Assembly (NCBI RefSeq): GCF_030704685.1
Contig: NZ_JAUZDX010000005.1
Span: forward strand, 186,001-250,000
Reading direction: 5' to 3'
DNA: 64,000 bases
From: Acidovorax sp. A1169
GTDB lineage: Bacteria > Pseudomonadota > Gammaproteobacteria > Burkholderiales > Burkholderiaceae_C
How positions within the stretch are numbered: the first letter of the stretch is position 1; each line of letters begins with the position of its first letter. Below are positions 1-8,100 of the stretch, in pieces. The notes beneath the pieces are model-generated. The model had not been told where the DNA came from, ran no database searches, and was given only the letters and a program-made list of their open reading frames with translations. The position numbers and the translations under genes are program-made.

Positions 1-1591
1 AATAGGCCAGGCCGGGCTCCTTCTGCAAGTTGGTGCCGGAGTTGCTTCCCTCGGTCGCTGATACCGTGCGCGTGGTGAGCCAGAGCACGACCATGGTCCC
101 CGGCGTAGGCACCTTGGCCAGCGTCATGTTGACGAAGCCCGAGCTGTCGGGATTGAGGCCGCTGAAGGTCTCCACCTCGGTCTCGGAGTACTCGAATGCC
201 ATCTGGAACTCGCCGCCCGGGTCGGGCATGGCAGCGGGCCGTATGCGCAGGCGCCCGGTCGCATACAGAATCTGGCCCGTGGCATCGCCCGTGAGCCCTC
301 CGGTGCCGTTGTCGTTGGCAGTCTTGGTGACGCCGCCGGACTGCCAGGTCACCACCAGGGTGCCCGGCTTCACTTCGTCGTGCTCCAGCACCAAGTCGAA
401 CTCGGGTTTGCGGAACGTAGCACCGCCGGCCCGGTTCATGTAGCCGACCTTTTCACCCCATTGGACAATCACGCTGCTGCCCACGTCGGGCATCTCCTGC
501 AGCGTGATGGCCAGGCTGCCGGTGGTGTAGACGATCTGACCAGCGCCCGGGCCCGTGAACGCCCCCATCCCGTCATCGACCACGGTGTACCAGTTGCCCA
601 GGGCCATGTAGCTGATCACCACCGTGCCAGGCGCGGGCAACGGGAGCAGCAGGTCGGTGTACGCCCGGCGGCGATTCTCCTGACCAATCTTGATGCGGCG
701 CGTGTGCGGTGCGGCACCCACTTCCACACGGCGCGGAGTCTCGGCCAAGACCATGTTGCGCACGGCCGCAGGGCGCAGGTCGAGCGCCACCGTCTCGGTA
801 CGCGCGCTGGGCACGAGCTGGGTGTAGACGCTGGCCACCTTGATGGAGGCCGCGCCCAGGTCGGCAACTGCGGTCAGCGTGGTGGCGCCGTAGTAGGTGG
901 CGGCGTCGGCCACGGTGGTGTCGCGCAGCACGGTGCGATTCGCCAGCCGCACGAAACTGCGATCCGGCGGTGAGCCGGGGAAGTTGAAGCGCAGATCGTC
1001 GCTCAGCTCGCACACCACCACATCGGCGGTGTAGTCCACATACCCGTTACCCACCGAATAGCTGAAGGTCCGCGTTTGCACCTCCACGCGGTTGATGCGG
1101 ATGTACTGGCGGCGCTCGGTCGGCTGGTCTTCGTTGTAGACCAACACCAGAGTGCGACCGATGGCCGGCGTGACGCTACCAGGCCGCTGGAAGACCTGGA
1201 TGCTGTTCTGCCCGGCGACGTGGTTCTCCAGCAGGTAACCCGACCACTCCGAGGACTGGATCAGGTAGCTTTCGATGGAATTGGCGATCTCGGTCCGGCG
1301 CGCGAAAGGCGCGCACTTGGCCAGGGTGATGCAGACGTTCGCGTCGTTGGGCGGCTTGGACACGATGACCTGTGCGCCCAGGTAGGTGTCGGTGTTGTTG
1401 GTGCGCACGGCCAAGTGCAGCTGGCGGACCGACACGTCGCCATTGGCGCGGTCCAGCTCGGACACGTCGTTCCAGATGCCATTGCTGCCGCCATCGGGGA
1501 TGGCGGTGCCTGTAGGCCCGCCCCCGCCCTCGGGGTCATCGGTCATCACACGGGATGCGAGCAGCTTGATGTCGCCGGCAAGTATGGTCAT
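1..1591 (-). CDS. Large modular phage tail protein, 3' end beyond the window
   Basis: The minus-strand frame is open from ATG at 1591 to the window edge, giving 530 codons without a stop, so the gene is partial. It starts MTILAGDIKLLASRVMTDD and is followed by a region typical of tail-tip or baseplate-associated phage proteins. From about residue 330 onward the protein repeats a pattern of roughly 95 residues: a PGTxVV strand, a DDG or NDNGTG turn, then GQI(V/L)Y(T/A)TG and a PD.G segment. At least two full copies and the start of a third are visible. It follows the 130-aa tail gene by 4 bp in the same direction, so it belongs to the tail operon. Role (fibre, tip or host-interaction scaffold) is inferred from position and repeats, not from a recognised domain. 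Confidence 0.75.
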   Translation of the reverse strand, partial: MTILAGDIKLLASRVMTDDPEGGGGPTGTAIPDGGSNGIWNDVSELDRANGDVSVRQLHLAVRTNNTDTYLGAQVIVSKPPNDANVCITLAKCAPFARRTEIANSIESYLIQSSEWSGYLLENHVAGQNSIQVFQRPGSVTPAIGRTLVLVYNEDQPTERRQYIRINRVEVQTRTFSYSVGNGYVDYTADVVVCELSDDLRFNFPGSPPDRSFVRLANRTVLRDTTVADAATYYGATTLTAVADLGAASIKVASVYTQLVPSARTETVALDLRPAAVRNMVLAETPRRVEVGAAPHTRRIKIGQENRRRAYTDLLLPLPAPGTVVISYMALGNWYTVVDDGMGAFTGPGAGQIVYTTGSLAITLQEMPDVGSSVIVQWGEKVGYMNRAGGATFRKPEFDLVLEHDEVKPGTLVVTWQSGGVTKTANDNGTGGLTGDATGQILYATGRLRIRPAAMPDPGGEFQMAFEYSETEVETFSGLNPDSSGFVNMTLAKVPTPGTMVVLWLTTRTVSATEGSNSGTNLQKEPGLAY

Positions 1592-1595
1592 AGGG

Positions 1596-1988
1596 TCAAA
1601 CCTCGATCAATCGCACGGTGGCGATGTAGGGATAGGAGTCGGGCGGCAGTTCGGGGCGTGCCACGGGCACGGCCTGAAGGGGCTCGCCGCCCGGGGCGAA
1701 CATCACGGTGAACTCGCGGCCGTCCGCGTGCGTGAATGGGTAGGTCGCATCGGGCACGGATGCCAGCTCACGCAGGTCGTGCAGCATGCCGCGCGCGATC
1801 CACCCGGCGTCCTCGACGGCCTGCAGGGTGATGGGCCGGCCCGCCTGGCGCACGGCCGCATCGACCAGCAGCGCGCCCGTGAGGCTGTACTCCATTTCCT
1901 TTTGCACGGGCGCCCAGTCGTGCTCATCGATCCAGACCATCCCGCAGGGGATGGGCAACGTGCCCAACGTGTGAAATGCGGAGTTCAT
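1596..1988 (-). CDS. Small tail-tip/minor tail protein
   Basis: This encodes 130 residues starting MNSAFHTLGTLPIPCGMVW. Its ATG overlaps the TGA of the tape measure gene (ATGA at 1985-1988), a sign of translational coupling. Position immediately downstream of the tape measure corresponds to the minor tail protein slot (M-like in lambda order) of non-contractile phages. I recognise no domain with certainty; the protein is acidic, contains a DEHDW segment near residue 21, and ends in a short beta-rich tail. Called as a tail gene from its operon position. Confidence 0.7.
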   Translation of the reverse strand: MNSAFHTLGTLPIPCGMVWIDEHDWAPVQKEMEYSLTGALLVDAAVRQAGRPITLQAVEDAGWIARGMLHDLRELASVPDATYPFTHADGREFTVMFAPGGEPLQAVPVARPELPPDSYPYIATVRLIEV

Positions 1989-4900
1989 CGCGAGGTTCCC
2001 TTTCCGTTGGTGAGTTCTTCGAGGACGCTCTTGAGCGCGGTGGCCCCGTCGGGCGTCGTTTTCACGCTCTTGGCCCCGGACGGCAGGTTGAACACCACGG
2101 TGGTGCCCAGGCCCGGGGAAATGCCCCGCTCCCGCGGACGCGTACTGCGGCCCTCACCATCCTTGCTGTCTTTGCCGTCCTTGCCGTCCCTGCCGCTGGT
2201 CTTGGGAATGCCGGCGCCGGTCTTGTCGACCGTGTCCTCGGGCTTTTCCGGGGCGGTGTTGAGCAGTTTTTGCTCCAACTCCTGCAGCTCGCGGCGCTCG
2301 TCGGCGCTCAGGTCGATCTGGGTGACCAGGCCGTTGCCCTTGCTGCGCAGGCGGGCGAGCGCGCGCAGTTGCCGGGCACGGCGGGCCTCCTTGTTGTCGC
2401 GGTTCTGCTCACCGTAGAGGTTCGCCACATCGTTCGACACGTCTTTGTCGGACTCGCCGGCCATCACACGTTCGCCGGCCGTATTGAGGGAGTAGCCCTC
2501 CTTGTCCATCTTCCACTTCTTGCGGTAGGCCTCGGCGGCCTTCTCCGCGGCGGCGGCCTCGCGCTCCAGCAGCTTGATCTGGCGCTCGGTGTATTCGGCG
2601 GACAAGGTGTACTTCATCAACACCTTGTCCATGGCCTCCTGGTGCGCCTCGAGCGCCTCCTTGCTCATCTGCCAGCCACCCGCCAGGTTGGTGAGCCCCG
2701 AGCCTGCCTTGTTGATCAGCTCCAGATGCGACTTGCCAGAAGCGTCCACTTCAAGGCGGTAGCCGCGCGCACTGGCCTCGGCCGCCACCCACGATGGAGC
2801 AACGCCATTGTTGGCGGCGATGGCATCCGCAGCGGCCTTGCGGAACCCGGCAGAGAGGTCCGCGGCCGTGCTGGTGCCGGAGCTTTTGATGGTTTCGTAG
2901 GCGGCCTTCGACTCGTCTGCCGTTTTCTTCAGTTCGGCAGTGCTGGTGACGCCAAGCGTCTTGAATGCCTCCTTGAGCGCTTCGCCGGTGACCCCAGCTT
3001 CCGTCTTGGTTTGGCGAAGCGCGGCCGCCATCTTTTCCTGGGCGACGGCAGCGGCCTGCCAGTCCCCGTTGGCGACGGCCGTCTCATACTCCGCCCGCAG
3101 CGCCGCAATGGCCGCGCGATGCTCCTGCGCAGCCTGCTTTGCCAGCTGCTCGTCATTCATCTTCTTCTGATAGGCTGCACCGGCCTTTGCAGCCGCCTCG
3201 GCACCTGCCTGCTGTTCCTTGTTGAGGGCCGCCTCAGCCTGGGTAGCTGCATTGGTAACAGGAACCGCGCTTTCAACGGTGGTTGTCAGCCCTGCCCACC
3301 CTCGCTGCGCAAGCTGTGCTCCCTCGGTGGCCGCCGCAAAGGATTCTTCGGATTTTTTTGCCAGCGCCTCAGATACGGCCCAGGTAGCTCCGGCAGACTC
3401 ACGGATTTCCGCCGCACTCGAAGCGAAATGCTTCGATAGAGGGCCTAAGGGGAGCTTGGAGCCGAGTTCAAACAGGAAGGCACGGAGGGACTGGTAGTTG
3501 GAGACCACTCCCGCAACCGCCTCACCAACTTTGTAAATCACACCCATGGTGCTGAAAGCGCCAGCCGACATCACGCCCCATACCAGCTTTACGGTGTTGC
3601 CGGCGTCAGTAGCGTACTCACCCAGCGTTACGAATGCAGCCTTTGCACTCTCTGCGAAGGCAGTCATGCGCTCAGTGACTGCGTCCATGTCCACATTGGC
3701 AATGAACTCGCGGATGTATTTCAGTCCAGCGGAGAAAGCTGCAGCAACGGCCTCTCCGAACCGGCCCACGGCCCCATCAGCCACAGCTGCCCTCAAGACG
3801 GCCGTCAGCTGCTCCACCCCCTGCTTGAGCACCGGCAGCACCGGCGTGCCCAGGGTGTCCTTCACCAACTGCCAGGCCGAGCCAAGCGAGCCCAACGCCC
3901 CATTGAGGTTGTTGCGCATGGCCTCGGCCATGGCAGCGGCGCTGCCTTCGGAGTTTTGCAGCCGGCCGGTGAGTTCATCCAGCGCACCCGTACCCTGGCC
4001 GATCAGCTCGCGCAGCGCAGGGCCGGCCTCCTCCCCCACCGACTTGATCGCCTTCGACCCTGCGGGGCCCGCAGCCGCCAACTGGTGCAGGGCCTTCTCG
4101 AAATCGGTGGTGGTAATGCCCGCGTTCGCAAGCTCGCTGCGGAAATTGCTGGCCGGGTCGGAGAACTGGGTGAGGATGGTTTTCAAGGCCGTGCCCGAGC
4201 GGCCCGCGTCGAGGCCGGCGTCGGCCAGCTTGCCCAGCATGGCGACCGTGGGCTCCAGCTTCAGCCCCATCTTTTGCGCAACGGGGGCGGCTTCGCTCAG
4301 CGCCTCGCCCAACCCGACCACATTGGAGTCAGTGGCCTGGGCGGCCAGCGCCAGCACATCGGCGTAGTGGGCAGCATCCGAGAACTTGCCCCCCATCCCG
4401 CCGATCACCTTGGTCAACAGCTCGGATGATGTGGCCAGATCGGTATTTCCGGCGCCTGCCAAGCTCACGACGGCAGGCAGTGCGCCGATGGCATCGGTGG
4501 CGCTCAGACCCGCCTTCGCCAGATTCTGCAGCGCCCCCAAAGCCTCGACGCTGGAGAAGCTCGAGCCTGCCGAAGCCTCTTCCGCGGCCGTCTTGAACCG
4601 GGCCATCTCCTCAGAGCTGGCGCCCGTGGCGGCCTGCACCTTGCTCATGGCCTGCTCGAGGTTCGCAGCGCCCTTGATCACGCTTCCGAAGCCATCTTCA
4701 CTGAATAAACCGGCAGCGGCCGAAGCCACACCTTTGGCCACCGTGCCCAGACGCGTGGCCACGCCTGCGGCCGCGCTGCCCAGCGTCGCGGTCACGCCTC
4801 CAGCCGACTTGCTCAGGCCCGCGAACACATTGGCAGCGACCGGGGCCAAGGCCGCAAGCACAGTGCCCAGACGCGTCGCCACGCCTGCGACCACCGTGCC

Positions 4901-5068
4901 CAGACGAGTGGCCAAACCTGTGACCACCGGGCCCAGGCGCGTGGCCACGCCTGTAGCTGCGGTGCTGAGCTCCGCGGCCACGCCCGCTGCCGCCGTGCTC
5001 AGTTTCGCGAACACGCCGGACGCCATGTCTCGCGCTTGAATCAGTATCTGGATGACTTTGGGGGCCAT
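1985..5068 (-). CDS. Phage tail tape measure protein, TP901-like
   Basis: The 1027-aa product sets tail length and passes through the tail lumen. Its central part (about residues 120-400) has the TP901-type tape measure core: alanine-rich helices with segments such as SKVQAATGASSEEM and the GLGEALSEAAPVAQKMG region. Hydrophobic stretches lie around residues 500-550, and an alanine/lysine/glutamate-rich coiled-coil region spans roughly 590-880. The C-terminus has a low-complexity DGKDGKDSKDGEG linker followed by a VVFNLPSGAKSVKT strand. The first 110 residues contain near-identical 11-residue repeats (GVATRLGTVVA type) encoded by 33-bp DNA repeats. The gap to the tail tube gene (101 bp) has no recognisable tail-assembly chaperone. 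Confidence 0.93.
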   Translation of the reverse strand: MAPKVIQILIQARDMASGVFAKLSTAAAGVAAELSTAATGVATRLGPVVTGLATRLGTVVAGVATRLGTVLAALAPVAANVFAGLSKSAGGVTATLGSAAAGVATRLGTVAKGVASAAAGLFSEDGFGSVIKGAANLEQAMSKVQAATGASSEEMARFKTAAEEASAGSSFSSVEALGALQNLAKAGLSATDAIGALPAVVSLAGAGNTDLATSSELLTKVIGGMGGKFSDAAHYADVLALAAQATDSNVVGLGEALSEAAPVAQKMGLKLEPTVAMLGKLADAGLDAGRSGTALKTILTQFSDPASNFRSELANAGITTTDFEKALHQLAAAGPAGSKAIKSVGEEAGPALRELIGQGTGALDELTGRLQNSEGSAAAMAEAMRNNLNGALGSLGSAWQLVKDTLGTPVLPVLKQGVEQLTAVLRAAVADGAVGRFGEAVAAAFSAGLKYIREFIANVDMDAVTERMTAFAESAKAAFVTLGEYATDAGNTVKLVWGVMSAGAFSTMGVIYKVGEAVAGVVSNYQSLRAFLFELGSKLPLGPLSKHFASSAAEIRESAGATWAVSEALAKKSEESFAAATEGAQLAQRGWAGLTTTVESAVPVTNAATQAEAALNKEQQAGAEAAAKAGAAYQKKMNDEQLAKQAAQEHRAAIAALRAEYETAVANGDWQAAAVAQEKMAAALRQTKTEAGVTGEALKEAFKTLGVTSTAELKKTADESKAAYETIKSSGTSTAADLSAGFRKAAADAIAANNGVAPSWVAAEASARGYRLEVDASGKSHLELINKAGSGLTNLAGGWQMSKEALEAHQEAMDKVLMKYTLSAEYTERQIKLLEREAAAAEKAAEAYRKKWKMDKEGYSLNTAGERVMAGESDKDVSNDVANLYGEQNRDNKEARRARQLRALARLRSKGNGLVTQIDLSADERRELQELEQKLLNTAPEKPEDTVDKTGAGIPKTSGRDGKDGKDSKDGEGRSTRPRERGISPGLGTTVVFNLPSGAKSVKTTPDGATALKSVLEELTNGKGTSR
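4863..5027. repeat. 33-bp tandem repeats in tape measure 5' end
   Basis: Units begin at 4863, 4896, 4929, 4962 and 4995, exactly 33 bp apart and progressively more degenerate to the right. Each encodes an 11-residue helix repeat of the GVATRLGTVVA type. A further, out-of-phase copy begins at 4743. The array is in frame, so copy-number change would alter protein length without a frameshift. Confidence 0.85.
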
Positions 5069-5169
5069 GTGTTGTGTGCTCAGGTTTGGCTACGGCTTGC
5101 ATTGGTGCCGCGCAGGCAGCGCCATGGCAAGCCGCAGGGCGCCGAAGCGCCGTGCGGTTGGAGAACGGA

Positions 5170-5988
5170 TCAGGGGATGGATGCGCCGCGGCCGTCCACG
5201 TAGACCGCCTGCGTGTTGGCGGCCTTGAGCACTTCCAGGCCGAACTGCATCTGCACGAACTCGGTGCCCTCGGCGATCACGGGGATTTCGCCGCTGGGGG
5301 TCAGGGTCACCTTGGGCATGAACCAGTCGCGGTTCGTGCCGCTGGCATTGGAGGCCACCACGCGCATGCGGCCCGACAGCTCGGTCTTCGAGCCCGTGGT
5401 GACGCGGGTCCAGGCCCGGGCCGTGGTCTTGTAGCCAATGCTGACGCCCACGCGCTTGGAGGGCGCGGCAGCGGCGGCGATGTCAATGGCACCGCCCTTG
5501 ACGATCTGCACGCGGCCCAGGGCGGGATCGACGTTGTAGTCGTCGCCCACATCGTAGGTGGTGGCGCCGTCGGCGCTCGTGACCACGATGTCGGTCACGT
5601 CACGTGCGCCCGATGGGTTGTCGTTGGTCTCGCCCAACTGGTAGTACAGCCCGCCGCCCACGCTGTGGGCCTCGCCAGCGATGGTGGCTGCAGCCTGGTT
5701 GGTCGTGGACTTGGCGCCCGACAGGAACAGCGCCAGGTTGTCGGCACTGAAGTTGTCGCAGGTCACATTGCCGGTGCGGTTCACTTGCACCACCAGGGCT
5801 TCGTCCTTCTCGCGCAGGCCTTCCTCCGAGCTGTAGTGCTCGGCCTTTTCGGTCTCCACCTGCAGGGTGAAGCCAGGGCAGTTGCCCAGGTAGATCTCGC
5901 CGGTGGGCAGTTGGTTGGCGTCGAACGGGTCGAAGTACACGCGGCCGCGCGGAATCGCATATTCGTTCTTCTCATGGGTCAAAGACAT
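5170..5988 (-). CDS. Phage major tail tube protein
   Basis: The product is 272 aa, starting MSLTHEKNEYAIPRGRVYF, with an AGGAG ribosome site just upstream of ATG 5988. It is beta-rich, with an N-terminal YFDPFDANQLPTGEIYLGN segment and a C-terminal PVIAEGTEFVQMQFGLEVL segment, as in tail tube proteins of non-contractile phages. It lies between the tail terminator and tape measure genes, the normal slot. No sheath gene is adjacent, which argues for a flexible, non-contractile tail. Family assignment is by overall pattern and neighbours; the tail role is solid, the exact family less so. Confidence 0.82.
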   Translation of the reverse strand: MSLTHEKNEYAIPRGRVYFDPFDANQLPTGEIYLGNCPGFTLQVETEKAEHYSSEEGLREKDEALVVQVNRTGNVTCDNFSADNLALFLSGAKSTTNQAAATIAGEAHSVGGGLYYQLGETNDNPSGARDVTDIVVTSADGATTYDVGDDYNVDPALGRVQIVKGGAIDIAAAAAPSKRVGVSIGYKTTARAWTRVTTGSKTELSGRMRVVASNASGTNRDWFMPKVTLTPSGEIPVIAEGTEFVQMQFGLEVLKAANTQAVYVDGRGASIP

Positions 5989-6021
5989 TTCAGGGCTCCT
6001 CAGTAAGGTCGGTTGAAGGGA

Positions 6022-6438
6022 TCACTCGTCCACGCCGTCGAACTTGGCGGACGTGGCAAAAGACAGCGAGATGCCGGCACGGCCCTCGCCCAGGGACTGG
6101 GAGATTTCGCCTACCGCGCCGAGAGCCATTCGCTCCCAGATGCGGCCGGTGACATCCCCAGGAAACCAGCCATGAAAGCTGGCCAGGATGGCGGCGAACG
6201 CCGCGTCCAGCTCGAGGGCAGCGGCGGCGCTGCGGGGCACGCTCAAGCGCATTTCCCACGAGGGCGAGACCGAAGTGGCCATGGCCTTCGCATCACCCAC
6301 TTGCACGGTGCCCACGCGCAGGGTCAGCTGCCGGTCGGCGCCGGGGCCTTCGGGCACGGTGATGCCGCTCACCACCCAACCCGACAGCGCGGGCAGGGCT
6401 TCCAGTCGTTCCTTGATCGTGGGTTCCAGGGCCAGCAT
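6022..6438 (-). CDS. Tail terminator-like protein
   Basis: This encodes 138 residues starting MLALEPTIKERLEALPALSGW. Size, mixed alpha/beta pattern and position directly upstream of the tail tube gene fit the tail terminator family (gpU/Gp37-like), which caps the growing tail and, in phages, joins it to the head. The opening 'LEPTIKERLEALPAL' helix is typical of such proteins. It is separated from the tube gene by 33 bp in the same operon. In this locus no capsid or connector gene is visible for it to attach to. Confidence 0.7.
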   Translation of the reverse strand: MLALEPTIKERLEALPALSGWVVSGITVPEGPGADRQLTLRVGTVQVGDAKAMATSVSPSWEMRLSVPRSAAAALELDAAFAAILASFHGWFPGDVTGRIWERMALGAVGEISQSLGEGRAGISLSFATSAKFDGVDE

Positions 6439-6440
6439 GG

Positions 6441-6686
6441 TCAGATGTAGTAGTGGGGGAAAACAAACCCGTTGCCGTCATCCGATGCCGAGGGGTCCGA
6501 AGCGGTGCCGCTGCAGCGGTTGATCCCGATGGGACAGTGCTCTGGAGCGCAAAGCGAGCTGTTGGCGCTGAAGGCGGCAGTGCACTCTGGCGCTGTTCCC
6601 TCGAGCGCGCAGCCTGAGTACGATTCGTCGCGGAGCCTTGCGGTGACAGGGTTGTGGGCTGGGTGCATGTCCTGAAGGATGCCCAT
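6441..6686 (-). CDS. Small cysteine-containing protein of the tail operon
   Basis: An 81-residue frame starting MGILQDMHPAHNPVTARLRD ends 2 bp before the tail terminator start. It has six cysteines spread over its middle (in CALEG, PECTA, LCAPEHCPIG and NRCSG contexts). I recognise no family. It is kept because it sits head-to-tail with the tail genes and fills the gap after the activator gene; the ribosome site (AGG about 6 bp upstream) is weak. It could instead be the remnant of a larger phage gene. Confidence 0.45.
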   Translation of the reverse strand: MGILQDMHPAHNPVTARLRDESYSGCALEGTAPECTAAFSANSSLCAPEHCPIGINRCSGTASDPSASDDGNGFVFPHYYI

Positions 6687-6699
6687 TTGCCTGTCTCAA

Positions 6700-6717
6700 A
6701 TCTCGGAAAACTGAGAT
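6700..6717. promoter_or_regulatory. Dyad upstream of the tail operon, possible activator site
   Basis: A dyad with perfect 5-bp arms, ATCTC and GAGAT, spaced by 8 bp, lies 14 bp upstream of the first tail-operon ORF and downstream of the Mor-like gene. Mor/C proteins of phage Mu bind dyad elements just upstream of middle/late promoters. Assigning this dyad to the Mor-like protein is inference; no clear -10 was identified. Confidence 0.35.
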
Positions 6718-6831
6718 GACTTGTGTGCGGCGAGGAGGTGTCCAGACTCCCGCGTTCGGCCTCGCCGCGCCCGCCAAGATGCGGGACGCGCATGGCGAAT
6801 GCCAGCTGCAACGCGCCACCGACTTCGGCTA

Positions 6832-7197
6832 TTACTCGCTTCTATTTCTCTCCAGCCGGCTTTGCTTGATGAAGCGGTACACCGACGACCTGGAGATGCC
6901 GATCTGGCGAGCCACGTCCGTGGCGTTGCGTCCGTTGAACAAGGACAAGACCTGGGCCACCTGGCGCTGCCGCTCCACGGCGCCACGCGCGGGAATGTAG
7001 ACCTCTTCGCCGCAGAACTCAGCGCGCACAGCGGACTTCGCTGCGCTGAGCTGTTCACCGGCGATCTGAGGGAACTCGGCTGACAGGTAGTCGAACATGC
7101 GGTCCACCAGATCGGGCGCGGGCGCTGCGAGGGCGGGCAGGGAGGCACGCGCTGGCACGGCCTTGACTGGATGGGCGATGGTCTTTGCTGTAGTCAT
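6832..7197 (-). CDS. Mor/C-family transcription activator
   Basis: The 121-aa product matches the phage Mu Mor/C activator family in size (Mor is 129 aa). The EEVYIPARG strand (about residues 69-77) is the family's dimer/beta element. The C-terminal helix-turn-helix, around VARQIGISRSSVYRFIKQ, is the DNA-binding part. Mor-type proteins activate middle or late phage promoters by binding dyads upstream of the -35 region and recruiting RNA polymerase. Here it lies between the replication genes and the tail genes, as expected of a switch for the tail operon. Starts at ATG 7197. Its presence does not make this a Mu prophage: no transposase is visible. Confidence 0.9.
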   Translation of the reverse strand: MTTAKTIAHPVKAVPARASLPALAAPAPDLVDRMFDYLSAEFPQIAGEQLSAAKSAVRAEFCGEEVYIPARGAVERQRQVAQVLSLFNGRNATDVARQIGISRSSVYRFIKQSRLERNRSE

Positions 7198-7236
7198 GGG
7201 CTACCCGGTTCGTGCATGGTCGGAGGTGGCAGGCGC

Positions 7237-8100
7237 TCATCCATGGGCCGCCTCCTGGCGCGCGCGGGCGCGGTAGCTCTGGCCGGCAAACGTCACGATG
7301 CGGGCGGTTTCGGTGAGCCGGTCATAGACGCGCTCGCCCAGCACCTCGCGCAGGCCCGGGGGCTCCGCAGGGTCGTCCCGCTTCAGCTTCAGGTTCGCCA
7401 GCAGGATGGTGGGCACCATGTCCCGGTAGCGGCGGTCCATCAGATCGAACAGGATGTTCTGCTCGCTCTCGGTGCCGTACTGCACCCCGATTTCATCGAT
7501 CACCAGCAGAGGCACGCTCGACAGCGCTGCCAGCACCTGGCCCTCAGATTTCTCGGCATGGGGCCGCCAGCTCGCGCGCACCGTGCGGATCACCCCCGCG
7601 CAGGTGGTGTACAGGCCCACATGCTCGGGCAGGATGGCCTGCAGGATGCCGGCGGCCAAGTGGCTTTTGCCAGTGCCCGGCGGGCCCAGCAGGATCAGCG
7701 AATCGCCCCGGCGCGCCTTCTGGTCGAAGTTGTCCGCGAAGTCCTGCGCTATGGACAGGGCGCGTTTCTGCTCGGCGGTCTCGGCCTGGTAGGTCTCCAG
7801 CGTGCGTCCAATGAAACGCCTCGGTATCGCGGCATCGTGCAGCAGCGCCTCCAGCTTGGTGCGCGCGACCGCGGCCGATGCTTCAGCTGCAGCCTGGCGC
7901 TCCCGGGCAGCCTTGTGCTCCTCGCATTCGGGGCACGGCGTCCACACCTCCCGCCGCAGGCGGCCGATGGCATAGCGCACGCCAGTGCTCAGGTACTGGC
8001 CATGCTGGGCACAGGTCGCGACCACCTCGCCCAGGCTCTCACGACCAGTTGCCGGCAGCACACGCTGCACAGGCTGCGACTCAGACGAACGTTCCATCAT
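7237..8100 (-). CDS. DnaC-like replicative helicase loader (AAA+ ATPase)
   Basis: About 287 aa from ATG 8100 (a second ATG at 8097 is equally possible). The N-terminus has a cysteine cluster, CAQHG followed by CPECEEH, a zinc-finger feature common in phage DnaC/IstB-like loaders. Walker A is LLGPPGTGKSHLA, Walker B is LLVIDEIG, and an ANLKL sensor-1-type segment follows. Such proteins load the host DnaB helicase on an origin opened by the phage initiator. The start overlaps the end of the upstream replication gene by 20 bp, so the two are coupled. The frame extends upstream to 8301, but that part overlaps the previous gene and is not expected to be translated. Confidence 0.9.
   Translation of the reverse strand: MMERSSESQPVQRVLPATGRESLGEVVATCAQHGQYLSTGVRYAIGRLRREVWTPCPECEEHKAARERQAAAEASAAVARTKLEALLHDAAIPRRFIGRTLETYQAETAEQKRALSIAQDFADNFDQKARRGDSLILLGPPGTGKSHLAAGILQAILPEHVGLYTTCAGVIRTVRASWRPHAEKSEGQVLAALSSVPLLVIDEIGVQYGTESEQNILFDLMDRRYRDMVPTILLANLKLKRDDPAEPPGLREVLGERVYDRLTETARIVTFAGQSYRARARQEAAHG

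Noticed and set aside
4698..5102. 134-codon minus-strand frame as a tail-assembly chaperone
   Set aside because: It overlaps the tape measure start in another frame and consists of arginine/glycine/histidine-rich repeats created by the DNA repeats.
6832..7197. Treating the locus as a Mu-like transposable prophage because of the Mor-like gene
   Set aside because: No transposase A or B, no Mu-type ends near 10640, and the replication genes are of initiator/loader type.
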